This document shows, in pieces, positions 50,401-61,948 of a stretch of 64,000 nt of DNA. Origin of the DNA: Bugula neritina (Eukaryota > Bryozoa > Gymnolaemata > Cheilostomatida > Bugulidae); the NCBI GenBank assembly GCA_964035545.1, contig OZ037766.1, positions 12,781,722-12,845,721 of the forward strand. The letters are read 5' to 3'. Positions within the stretch are counted from its first letter, which is position 1; the number at the start of each line of letters is the position of its first letter. The translations under genes were made by a program, and so were the position numbers. The notes below the pieces were generated by a model, which worked only from the letters and a program-made list of their open reading frames with translations, ran no database searches and was not told where the DNA came from.

Positions 50401-51933
50401 GTCCGACTCAGAGTCAAGCAGTGTGAGATCTGCCAGGCCAGTAAGCATAGCCGCCCCCCTGGTGAAGCAGGACGGCGGAGGCTATATGCTGGTAGGCCCT
50501 GGCAAGTAGTCGCTGTAGACCTGGTCGGACCCATGCCCCTGACCCCCAGAGGCAATAATTGGATCCTAGTACTAACCGACCACTTTACTAGGTGGGCGGA
50601 TGCTCTGGCTATCCCAGATGCGTCAGCCCCAACAGTGGCCAGGGCGCTAGACCAACATGTATTCTGTTATTTCGGGCTTCCCGAACAGATACACTCTGAT
50701 CAAGGCGCTCAATTCCAGTCCCAACTGATGAGCGACCTTTGCCACCTCTGGGGAGTAAATCAGAGCCGGACCACCCCCTATCACCCTCAAGGTAACGGGG
50801 TGGTGGAGCGCAACAACCGGATGCTAGGTGATGCGCTCCGAAGTCTCCTCCTTGGACGAGGCCAAGAGGAATGGGATACGGTGCTGCCGCAAGTCATGCG
50901 TGCATACCGTAGCACCCCACACACCAGTACTGGTGAGACCCCAAACCTCTTGATGCTCGGGAGAGAGACTCGTGTCCCTGACCATCTCACCTACCACGTT
51001 CCAGAGCGAGACAACTCGGTTCACGAGTATGCCAGTGAACTATTGGAACGGATGAAGGCCGCACACGAGATACTGCGCAAACAGCAGTGGAAGGTGCGGC
51101 ACGAAGATTCCGATGAACCACCTCTCTACCAAGCGGGAGATAAGGTGTGGATGGTCAATTACCGTAGGCATCGTGAACAGGCTGATAAACTGTAGCCTAA
51201 GTTCGTAGGACCCTACGTGATCGTCGAGGCTATGCCCAATCATACGTACAAGATTGAGCGCTCAGGACAGGAGTCTATCCAGAATGAGTCTCGCTTGAAA
51301 CCGTATTGGGCTAGCCCCGACGGAGTGGGAGAAGCCCCCCCTATGTTGGAGCCCAGGAGGCAGACAACAACGCGCGGGCAACGGCGGCATGGACCTGAAT
51401 ACGAAGTGGTCATACCGCGGGAAGAAAACTTGGTGAGAGAGGAGCGGCAGCTTTTGTCAACAGAAGCGTTTCCGCCACCGCCAAGTCTAATTCCATCACT
51501 TCCAGAAACCGAGCCGGTTCCGGAAGTGCAAACCCCCACGGAGGGAGGGGCTCCATCCGGAGAACAAGAAGAAGTGACCGCTAACGGTGAAGTAGAGACG
51601 CCATTAGAGGCCCCTACTAACGAACCGGCAAGCATGTCACCCCCCCTAGAAAGGGGGCAGCGTACGAGGCAACCCCCCGCATACTTGAAAGACTTTGTAT
51701 GCGACTGCGTTAGAAGCGGCGCGTATGAAAGTCTAGGGGAAAACCGTACGAGAAAAGTATCGAGCAAATGTGGGAGTTGTCAACACCACGAAAATATCAA
51801 CTTTTGTATCGGCAGAAATAGAAATGAAATTCATCCGCCGGGTGCACAAAGTCTTAATCACGCACCCCAACCACGTTGCTCGATCTTTTCATACGCTGAT
51901 GCAGTCAGGAGTAGACGTGTTTCTAAGCAATAG
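47346..51933 (+). pseudogene. Gypsy pro-pol polyprotein, three deletions and one stop (element 2)
   Basis: Same domain order as element 1: protease LIDSGCTTNLLS (near 47826), reverse transcriptase with YLDDVIV (near 49107), RNase H DTDASDQNVGAV, integrase with CEICQASK, SDQGAQFQS and NGVVERNN, and a GPY-type end. Breaks: a 13-nt deletion near 48270, a short deletion near 49150 in the RT right after the YLDD region, a deletion of about 20 nt near 49800 in RNase H, and a TAG stop at 51193-51195 where element 1 has a Lys codon. Each deletion shifts the frame. The element cannot make a full pol from this copy. Confidence 0.92.
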
Positions 51934-52175
51934 TTCAAACCATTTCACACATTCAGTATGTCTTACGACAACAGATCGTGGGGTGAGTTAACTATATCTT
52001 AATATAGAAACTAGATTGCATCGCTCAGCTCCGACTCACTGAGTCAATCGAGCTGGAGATAGGTTAGTGAAATACCGTAGTAAGAACTCAGTTTGACTTA
52101 GAGATTTTTATAATCTCATTGCAATACGTGTTCTATCTGACTATTCACTACCATAAATCTCTACGAGGTAACTGA

Positions 52176-52955
52176 ATGAGGAGTTGCCAAGCTATTCAAG
52201 CTGACAACACGACAGTGTACTGTACTAACACTGTTGAAACTTTTTCAGATTACACTCGACCCGCCACAACCAGGGTACGGGATAGAGCACTTCCCCCTCC
52301 GCATCCTGAGGAGTATGCTAATGGTGAACGGCCAGAACCACTGCGCCGCCGTTGGCGGTGGGTGTCTCCAGAAACAGAAGAGGAAATAGAGACGGCCTGG
52401 GGGTCCAGAGGACGGACGAGATGCCAGATTTGTGGCGAAGAATGTGCCTCTCACCGCTCCTTGAAGCTACATGTCAATGCTCATCTCCTACTCACATTCT
52501 GCCCCTGCGGGTACAATGATGTTTACCCCTACCCCGTCACCAGACATCGAGCGGCGGGCTGTTTCCCTGGAGAAAACTATGTGGTCGACGCTAAGCTCTA
52601 CCCGGAATTCCTCACCCTGATACGACTCCTAGTAAAGAAGGCAATGCTGCTAGCCGTCCTGACCTCGGGTTTCCAGCGTGTGCTAGACAATGCCAGGCAG
52701 CAATCCCCATTGGTATCTGACCGTCCTCAGATTACGTACACCCCCGAGGAGTTTGCCTATCCAGAAGAAGGAGAGATCTCCCCTACCCCGACGAAGAGAC
52801 GAACCAGGTCTCCCAGTCCCCCCTTACGCCGCAGACGGACACCGTCCCCAGACCCAGTTCGCCTGGCTACAGTAGAGGAACGCCTCCTCCGACTACAAGA
52901 AGAATTCAGTTGGCACCAGATTTACTTAATACTACAACAGGGCTCTTCCAACTAA
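52176..52955 (+). CDS. Retrotransposon third ORF with paired zinc fingers (element 2)
   Basis: 259 codons, starting 243 nt after the pol stop. It holds a C2H2 finger of the same spacing as in element 1 (C-x2-C-x12-H-x3-H, CQICGEECASH then LHVNAH) and then CPCGYNDV...RHRAAGC (C-x-C-x12-H-x4-C). The downstream patch CFPGENYVVDAKLYPEFL mirrors CFQGHVYEVDKASYPAFL of element 1. The C-terminal third is Arg/Pro/Ser-rich with a short helix. Outside the fingers and this patch, similarity is low, while the pol genes of the two elements are nearly identical. It is open although pol is broken. Function unknown. Confidence 0.85.
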   Translation: MRSCQAIQADNTTVYCTNTVETFSDYTRPATTRVRDRALPPPHPEEYANGERPEPLRRRWRWVSPETEEEIETAWGSRGRTRCQICGEECASHRSLKLHVNAHLLLTFCPCGYNDVYPYPVTRHRAAGCFPGENYVVDAKLYPEFLTLIRLLVKKAMLLAVLTSGFQRVLDNARQQSPLVSDRPQITYTPEEFAYPEEGEISPTPTKRRTRSPSPPLRRRRTPSPDPVRLATVEERLLRLQEEFSWHQIYLILQQGSSN

Positions 52956-53304
52956 AAGGATCCGTATGCCGGATGAAACGGAAGCTGCGTACATGCCAAG
53001 CCAAGCACCGGCGTGCACAACAATGACTCTGGTTCTGCTACCCGGAATAATCCGCAACTTCGTCCTCTTGGGAGAACCCAGGATATCGTGCAAATGCTTG
53101 ACTGCTCGACAGGCTCACTCCTTGTCCAATACCACAGCTAGCCGGTATTCCTCATCTATAGCTGGTCAATTGTATGTAAACGGTTGTTATAATGACTCTG
53201 TCTGTTATTATGTATCTTTAGGTGTATTATGTATTATTTTGGTCTACTGTTGTATGTGGTTAATAATGAACATTTTTTTTATATCAGAAAGAGGGCTTTC
53301 TGCT

Positions 53305-53315
53305 GGTGGGGGCGG
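53305..53315 (+). other. Polypurine tract of gypsy element 2
   Basis: GGTGGGGGCGG lies directly before the 3' LTR. It is the counterpart of GGAGGGGGCAG in element 1, though interrupted by one T and one C. Confidence 0.6.
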
Positions 53316-53621
53316 TGTGGTGGCTCGTGGAGCTACCAGCAGCACAACATGTGGGGTCGCGTAATTGACCCGGAACAATTGATAGCCAATTAGCGTGTTT
53401 AATAGTTAGCAGCAATTGTAGTTTCCTGCTGCTAAGTCAGTCGAAGTTAGAGTGCTGAATAGACTAGATGTGTAACTTGTCAGATGTATTTGTATCGTTT
53501 TTATAATGTATTGTTGTGTGTAAAATATATACTCGTTCACTCGACTTAACCTGGTGCAGTTCTATCAAAGTAATTAGACTCTCTGGATAGCATATCAACC
53601 CTAAATCTGAAAAACATAACA
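53316..53621 (+). repeat. 3' LTR of gypsy element 2
   Basis: 306-bp direct repeat of 46167-46472, with about three visible differences in the AGCAGCAA..TAGTTTCC segment. Confidence 0.95.
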
Positions 53622-54261
53622 ATAAAGTGTTTTTATAAAATATGGCATCTATCACACAGAGAAATATCTAATACGGTACGCAATTATATAAAATAATATT
53701 ATAAAGATACTATAGTATTGAAAGTATATTATAGAATATAATGTTATAAAATGTAATCATAATAAAGTTTGAAAGCAGTCAATTTGATAATTAATTGTGT
53801 GTAGAAAATTAAGTGATGCTCAAAGTTGATGCACAGTCTTTCTATACTATGATAAAAACATGCCACTCAAATGTTAAAAACCAGAAATTTGTGTGAGTTC
53901 TATGTATGAAATCTCAGCTATAATAAGTGTTCTAGAAAATATGTCATCTGTCATATACTAAAACATTTCTAATACAATATATAAATTCTTATATAGAAAC
54001 AATATAAATTTGACAGTTACTATACAAAGCTTAGTATAATAGAATTATGACAATATGCATAGATTACATGGTATGGTTGTATATTAAGTATAGAATGTGT
54101 TTTGTGACAGTAATTAATAATCAAAAGCTAACAAAAGCAGACGTATGTATAGAGCTCAGGCTGCTATTTCCATCTCATTGTATACTATAAGGTTGCAGGC
54201 AATCTGTTTTTAACTTACAAATGAAAATATTTTTCTCTTCACATTACTTTCATTTCAGTTC
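53622..54261. repeat. Tandem repeat units right of gypsy element 2
   Basis: Continues the repeat split at 46166. AAAATATGGCATCTATCA near 53637 is repeated as AAAATATGTCATCTGTCA near 53936, about 300 bp on. The copy at 53914-53932 reads CTCAGCTATAATAAGTGTT without an insertion and so shows the empty target site. From about 54060 to 54261 nothing is recognisable. Confidence 0.65.
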
Positions 54262-57200
54262 TTATGACACATCGAAAAGTGATGAGTCATCAAAATGGCC
54301 GTCTGTAACAAGCTGAAAATACCTTTCTTGAGAGAAGAGCTCAATGTTGGCTACTTGATGTGGATAATCACACTCAATGTTCTTGAATGCTTGACTCAGC
54401 ACCACAGCCTGGTAGATGGGACCATCAAATCCTGGGATGTGTTCACTGTCTTTTACATAGCCAACAAACAATCCAGTTGGCCTAAACTCAGCTCCAATCT
54501 TCACATAGACTAAGCTCCCACAATCTCCTTCAATCAGTTTCCTTCAAGACAACATATTATTAATCAAAATATTATTTAAATCAAAGTGAACCTATTTAAA
54601 CTCAGACAAGCAATAGTATAGTTTTATTATTTCTGTGTTTTTTTTTCAAACTATTAAGACTATGATATGTTTTTCATATTTGAAGTAACTTATTAAAACA
54701 TTTTAAAGTATAATGCCTGTCACTTAACCAACTCAACTTACAACTCAGCTTCCGCTGTGACTGCTGATACCAACACAAAGGTCATGTGTTGTCCTAGTTT
54801 TTGTCCATTTCTTTGAAATCGTCTGGTAACTATTCTCCCTAGCATTCCCTTAACCATCACATTTCTTCCAGTCAGCTGATGCAAATCTTTTTCAGTGGGG
54901 ATCTGCAAAAGTTTTGTTGAAAATGGGCTTTCTTGTTTTCGAATCCCATTCATATTATTTGCAGCAATCTCTTCGAAGAAACTTTGCAACTTTTTATCTA
55001 AGAGCTTTTGTAAACATGAGGCCTGCTTGTGATTGATTGAGAAGAGTGCCAAGTCATTCATGAACTTGTGAGGACATTGTGATATATATTGAGGATCACA
55101 ACTTAGTTCTGGACATTCCCATTGCGGTTGTGACTCACTGCTAGACGTAAGTCGAGTGTACCAGTGACGGTAACTAAGCAACACTGGATGCTCCAATTCC
55201 CCAACTTTGCTGCTCTTTTGATTTTCAGTTTTTATGTAGTATTGCCTCCTTGTAGAGCGACTTTCTACTTCTGCTCTCACTCTTGAAATTGCAGACATAT
55301 TTTCATCATCGCTGTCAACATCGTGCACTTGGTCATGGTTTTGATCATTTTTTTTTTCATTGTTCTGATCGTTTGCCGGTTCTGTACCGGAGGGTTTCTT
55401 TGATGGACCCGCTAGTTGGCAACTGTAGGCAAGGGCGTTTTCAAGATTTAGCTCAGTTCTGTCCTCATGCATAGCAGTCTGCTTCATATAAAAGCTATCA
55501 GCTGCAGCTGCTTCTTCATTTTGCTTGTGAGCAAGAACCAGATGTGCTGGAGCCACTGCGTAGACTCTCTTATAAGGCTTATTGTAGTTAGCGCATTTCC
55601 TTTCAGCAATAACAAATGCTTCACAGACAGTCTGCTTTACTGAGTCTCCCCACAGCTTTTCATTCTTTGCAGCTTTCTTTTTGTTGATAGTCAGAATCTT
55701 CTCCCAGCTGAGGGTCTTCATTGTGAATGGATTGTTATTATTTTTCAAAGTTATCTCAAACTTAGTGAGTAATTCACTGTGCAGGTACGTCTGGAGTTTG
55801 GACTGAATTATTGAAACATCTTTTCCAAGTACCAAGATTTTCCTCCAATCAATAGCAGACTGACCAAATGTAAAATCACTTATGTTGTGACTGTCGAGAA
55901 GTCTAAAAGTAAAGACATGGTAAAAAACACACAAAACTAAAAAACATGAATGAACCATTTCAGTTAACAATATCCATAAACTCAAATGTGTTCTTATAAG
56001 AACACTAATATATGTATAACCTTTCAATCAAACTGTGGAGTTCCACGCAATTTAATAACACAATAATAATAAGGAAAGTAACCTCTCAATAGCATTTATT
56101 AGAGACTCGGGTGCAGGTTCATAAGGTGCATCTGAAGACAACTCTCCAGTTACAGGGTTCAGTATCACAGGTTCTACAATTAGTTTTTGTATGGCAAACA
56201 AAACATTTAAATAAAATAAAATACATTTCCCAATCAAAATTTATGTCTCAACATTTATGATCTACAAGATTCAAGCAGAAAAGCTATTTTTAATAAGAAT
56301 TTTCAATAAGTGAAAGTGAACCTACACAGTATATGTACAAGAAAGTAACCATCTTCGTTTTTATAGAATAATCAAAGAAGTCTGCAATTTTGGCTTTGCT
56401 GTACTGTGTTTAGTACTATAACTATCTTAATTTATGATAGTATTGCTTATAATTGTTATTGGAACCGGTTGAAAATGAAATTATAGGAACATTTGGCTAA
56501 GCTGACATATCAAATGTTGAGAACAAGTATAGGCTATTGAAAATTTAACAACACTATTTAGCTTCAAATCTAAATTATTTCTCTTAGACTATGTAACAAT
56601 TATTATGCAAACAAAATATGCATGATGAGGTCACATAGTGATAGTTGAAGAATGCCTGTAATATATAAAATAAAATATCCCCTACATAACAAAACCTAGA
56701 ATAATTATAATACACTGTATCTCACCACTGTTATCTGATAGACTCATAGACTTTTCTTCCACTTGATCATCTGCAGCAGTGTTTTGAGTTACAGTGTCAG
56801 CTGGTGTGCTCACATCTGATGCTGAAAAAAAGTTAGTATTATTAAGTCTTAATAGCTGCCATTACATTAGCACTTAATTTAGTACTCACTTCAATAGAAA
56901 ATTGAAATAGAAAATAGGAATTAGTCTAAGCTCATACACATGATACAATACATAATTATAGTAAATTGTCCTTCATTTTGTATTTTTATTACTGAAGAAT
57001 TCAATATTTCATTCTAGTTATGAAACCAGAGTTATGTGATATATCATTTAGTAGCTGTCAAAGATCATTCAGTAGAACTTTAGAAGGTAAGCATTGACAA
57101 CAGCAAAAGTTGCTAATGGCTTTAATTTAAACTGCTTCAAGCACTATAAGAGACAGGTGCAACAAAAAAGAAATGATTAACAGAGATGTTTAGGTAAAAA

Positions 57201-60200
57201 AGCAATAATTGTGAAAGTGTCAGCATTACAAAGAAGTTCATTAGTGATAACCTTTAAGCCAAGAGAGTTCAGTAAACAAAGCCATAAAAACAGCCAACAG
57301 CCATATAATTATATATAGTAGCTCTGGTAATCATTTATATTAAAAGAAATATATCAACAGTCTACACCATTGGGAATTACGTCTGATTTATACTATTATA
57401 CTATATCCAAGGAAGTTAAACCATTTAAGTGTTGCAGTTGTTACCAATGTATGTTTAGTCAGAACAGCTATAATTATATGCAACAAAGTGAAAACAATCA
57501 ACAGCAAACCATAAATAAAATTGAATATAGGGACTTTAGCTTGCAAAAGGACTATATATACAAAGTTATATATTGTATTTGAGAAATAATGTACTCCTAG
57601 TTGAAAAAAAGTTTGTGGAAAACAAAGAAAATATTTAATAAAATTTTAGAAATGTTATGAGAAAAAGTTTAGCAGACTACAATACTTAAAACATCAAATA
57701 TGCAATAATGAGAACAGATAGCGGACAATGTCAGTTCAAAAGAGAACAACGCTGCATGCATGTGAAGATAGCAATGCGTTATAATACAACAAAACATTAA
57801 AATAGAAACTTGGTAAACCATACTTTCATCAGCAGGTGATGCAGCCCTTTCTTCTTGTTCTTCTGGCAAAGTCTCCCAGTCTGGTTCATTTGCGTAGTAA
57901 AATAAGTTCAGAGCATGCTGCAGTTCCTCTGTAGAAGTTAATTTGTGGACAATTAGGAAAATATTGGAGAAGATGTTAGAAATGCAGCATTTTTATAAAA
58001 GTAATTTGCCAGACTACAAAGTTTGAATCATCAAAATATATAGGAGTGACAACAGACAGTAGATAAAAATAATCTGCCAGCAATTATATAATATACTGAA
58101 ATAATTATAGTAAATAGTAAATCATACTTTCATAATAATCCCTTATTCTTTCTTGTTTCTCTAATTCTTTTCTAATCATGCTGCTTGCTGTGGCATGACT
58201 TTCAAATCCAGAGTCAGCTATGCTCATAGTCGGCATCTCTGTAAAAAAACATATCATTTTGTTGTCCTTCTATAGTAGAAAAATAAATTGTCAACAACTA
58301 AGAAAATATTTCAGGTAAGAAAATCTTGGAATGGCAATTATATTTTTGTAAAGATATTCACAACATAAAATATAAAATTTGACAACAGATAGTGGAGAAT
58401 GCCAGTGCAAGAGAAGTAACACCCATTCAGAGTTAATTATAATTAGGCTTATAGCAATATGCTACAGTAGAAATAGAAACTTTGAAAATCGTACCTCTAT
58501 CAAAAAGCCTATAAGCAGAACTTCTTTGTCCTTCTGATCCAGTAATGCTGTCTGCTGTCGCAGCATTTTGAAATCTCAAATCATGCTTCAACTCCAAGGC
58601 CTGCCCTACTAATACTGAAGTAAATTTATAAATGAGAATTGTGTGAGGTACAATAACTCCACAAAGCAGAAATTATTATGTTTTTGTTTGCATTGGCTAG
58701 CATATCTAATATATCTAGTATATCTAGTTATGTAACTAACTCGAGATTTGCAAACTCTGCAATCGATGTCTGCACGCAATCAAAGGGTTTTTTATGAAAA
58801 CATGTAAAGCAGTATAGAATAAAATGTTAATAGTTATAGAGCATGTATTTCTTCCAGAAGCAACCATTGATATTCAACTTTACAATGAGATGAGACTATA
58901 TAACTATAAGAAAGCAAAATCCTGTCTTAATTTATTTGCTTTGCACGAAGACCAAGACCAAGACCAATCCGAAGGCTTTTATTTTTTGGCTTTAAAACAG
59001 ATTCAGACTGAATATAATTAGCTTTTACTCTGTTTTTAAAAGAGCTCCTTAATTGAGTCAATTGCTCCGCATATTATGAACAAGTATTTCTATAATTCAA
59101 AAGATAATAATGTTGCGTAGTTTAGAAAAATATTTTTTTGTAGGCTGCTATAAGCTTTAAGCTCTTTCATCTTTTGAAAAGAGATTTTTATTTAAATTTA
59201 CAAAGCTCTTTATATATAACCCGCCATTTTGCTGTGATATATTACTTTGTTTATACAACCATCGAAATTCAAATAAAATATACAAATTATCAATACACAC
59301 TGCATTTTATTATCATGTTCAGTAACGCTTGAAATAACGAATTTCAAAGATATTTTTGAAAGCTGTTTCCTGTCCTCGATCTTCACTATTGTCAAAAATT
59401 TTAAATATTGAAGAAATATGGATATCTAGATATACCACTGCAGTAAAATCTGACAGAGTGTAAAAATCACTAAATAACAGACATGAGCAGTGCAGGTGTA
59501 TCTCAAAGAAAAATAGCTGCTAGTTTAGAACTTATGGCTATCTTACCTTCATCTAGGGTGGACTGTCTGGTTTTATATCTATCAGATGCACTCTTCTTTA
59601 TGCTGAAAAGCTTCCCGATTTCATCTGCTGATATTCTTTCAACTATGCTTTTTATTAGTTTTGAATGACCATTAAATGTGATTATATGTATAACTGTTTC
59701 ACCATAATTATTCTGGAGAGTGAGCAAATCTGTCAAGTCAGCTGCTTGTACAGAGTCTAGAATACATTTCACTGTCTCTGTATGACCTCTTTCTGCTGCT
59801 CTGTGTACAGCTGTATAACCAGGGCTATTCTCTATACTGAGTAGTTTGTACAAGTCAGCTTCTGGTACAGAGTCTAGAATACATTTCACTGTCTCTGTAT
59901 GACCTCCTTCTGCTGCTCTGTGTACAGCTGTATCACCAAACCTAGCTTGTATACTGAGTAGTTTGTACAGGTCAGCTGCTGGTACAGAGTCTAGAATACA
60001 TTTCACTGTCTCTGTATGACCTCCTTCTGCTGCTCTGTGTACAGCTGTATCACCAAACCTAGCTTGTATACTGAGTAGTTTGTACCAGTCAGCTGCTGGT
60101 ACAGAGTCTAGAATACATTTCACTGTCTCTGTATGCCCTCTTTCTGCTGCTCTGTGTACAGCTGTATAACCAGGGCTATTCTCTATACTGAGTAGTTTGT

Positions 60201-60426
60201 ACAAGTCAGATGTTGGTACAGAGTCTAGAATACATTTCACTGTCTCTGTATGACCTCCTTCTGCTGCACTGTGTACAGCTGCATTACCATCTCTATTTTG
60301 TGAACTGAGTAGTTTATACCAGTCAGCCGCTAGTACAGAGTTTAGAATGCATTTCACTGTCCCTGTATGACCTCTTATTGCTGCACTGTGTACAGGTGTA
60401 TTACCATCTCTATTTTGGTGACTAGT
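54262..60426 (-). CDS. Ankyrin-repeat protein with C-terminal PA-clan peptidase-like domain (3' part of gene)
   Basis: Exons in coding order: 60426-59547, 58614-58495, 58238-58128, 57928-57824, 56821-56726, 56173-56083, 55902-54742, 54541-54262. All joins are GT-AG and in phase. The first exon holds six 39-residue ankyrin-type units with the core TAVHRAAEGGHTETVKCIL. Short acidic linker exons follow. The long exon plus the last exon form a chymotrypsin-like domain: VAPAHLVLAH (candidate catalytic His, codon 55542-55544), NDLALFSI (candidate Asp, 55053-55055) and EGDCGSLVY (nucleophile position Cys, 54520-54522), then RPTGLFVGY and YQAVVLSQAF as expected of the last strands and helix. Asp to Cys is 111 residues. 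No signal peptide is visible, so it is probably cytosolic. It could be a cysteine peptidase or an inactive relative. The 5' part is upstream, beyond the inverted-repeat element. Confidence 0.8.
57600..58620 (-). repeat. Tandem exon-plus-intron duplications in the linker
   Basis: Three consecutive units of about 0.3 kb, each an exon of 105-120 bp bounded by phase-1 introns. The introns share blocks such as GAAAATATT, ATTTTTATAAAAGT or variants, TTGACAACAGATAGTGGAGAATG versus GAGAACAGATAGCGGACAATG, and ATACTTTCAT at the donor. The encoded exons are acidic, of similar size, and only weakly similar to each other. Confidence 0.6.
58621..59546. other. Large intron of the ankyrin/peptidase gene
   Basis: AT-rich intron between the linker exons and the ankyrin exon. 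No other gene is supported on either strand. Confidence 0.55.
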
Positions 60427-61912
60427 CAATATTCCGAAGGCCCATTAGTCCGAAGGTCCATTAGTCCGAAGGTCCATTAGTCCGAAAATTAGTACACATG
60501 ATAGTAAATAGCATCCTCACTGAGAATATCATTGATTTCACTCACAATCTAGTTTAAGTTCTTGCTTTGTTAAAGCTGTATGTGGGTGGCATGCGTGTTG
60601 CCTACTTGTGATTGTTTAGCCTGAGATTACACTATGACTAGAAAACAGCTGCATCATCTATCAACATTCCATTGCGGCTGCTTTATAAACAAAGTACACA
60701 GCAAGCTATTCACTAGCCTGTCAGCTAACAGGCCTGTAATTAATAATGTAATAAAGATCACATTTGCAATGTATAAATCACTTATATTTTATAGAAAGTC
60801 TATAAAAGCTATTGAAAATTTCAAAGAAGTTGCTTTGAGGAACAGAAAGATCTACAACATGGTTTTTAAATTTCGATTCTATAGCACAATTAGGTGAGGT
60901 TTTATTTGGCTGGACTGAATTCTTATATACTAATAGTGTGGCCCCAGCAAGGTAGTTACAGCTAGAAGGTTGCCCTTATCTACATATCTTGTGGATATGC
61001 TTGGTTTGGTATATTATGGTGTGCAGTTTTGGTTATTCGATTTTAGAGTAGTGTCCAGGATGTTTATAATTTTTAGTCTTCAATGCATTTTTACAGATAT
61101 CCCTAATTAAAGATATTTTTAATTACAAAGAGATATTTTCAATTGAAATGGATATATGTATAATTTAATTAATATAATAATGCAGTTTAGCAGCTTACAG
61201 ATAATTGAAGAGATTAAATGTGATACCAAATAATTAACTACCAAGCCAGAGATTTACTATTACATTCAATAGTAAAATTCTAAAACAAACCATGCATTAT
61301 TTTTTTGACGCTAACTTCAAATGCAACTTTTTTTTATAAGTTATGAGGTGCCCGTAATTTTTTACAAAAATACAGTACAGTAGACACAAAATGTTTGCTT
61401 GGCTTTAATTTTACCGGTTTCATGTTTCTTATACTTTAGTTTTTCAGTTTTTAGTCAACATTAAGGGCCTATATAAGCTGACTGACTGTAGCTAGAATAG
61501 AATTACAGTCCCCTGTCATTTTTACACTAACTGTAAAATAAGTTATACTAATTAAATGCCAGTAAATTATATAAAAATAGCCAAAGACAAACAGATAATA
61601 AAAAAACTAATAGAAAAAGTTACAATTAACCTATTCTATTGAAGCACATTCCAACATTAAATAAATAATAAATTTTATAAATGATAAAAGGATTTATAAT
61701 GAATTTTTTAAAATTATATTTAGCAAACATCAGTGTATCCTATATGCAAAATTACAATGGTTTGCTAGAAACAACATCGGCATGGTAGTCCCTAGTAACT
61801 TAAGTCCTAAATCGAAACTTGGAGGAAGATTTTACCTATTTACATTTAATTATGAGTAGCCTATACTAGTGCAGGTATGTGTGTGGAGGAGATCGCACAC
61901 GCCCGCACGCAC

Positions 61913-61948
<36 letters not shown>

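Larger units (their letters stand above)
46167..53621 (+). mobile_element. Gypsy-type LTR retrotransposon, element 2 (7,455 bp)
   Basis: Full-length element with 306-bp LTRs, a 4-bp target-site duplication ATAA (46163-46166 and 53622-53625), a tRNA-Leu primer binding site, gag with CCHC knuckle, pro-pol, a third ORF with zinc fingers and a polypurine tract. The LTRs differ at about three positions by eye, so insertion is recent. Pol is nevertheless broken by three short deletions and one stop. RT to integrase is nearly identical to element 1, while LTR, gag and third ORF are clearly diverged. Confidence 0.95.

Noticed and set aside
54295-54513. Open frames opposite the peptidase exons, and many opposite gypsy pol (for example 7354-7902, 47092-47373)
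   Set aside because: They are antisense shadows of well-supported coding regions and show no domain of their own.
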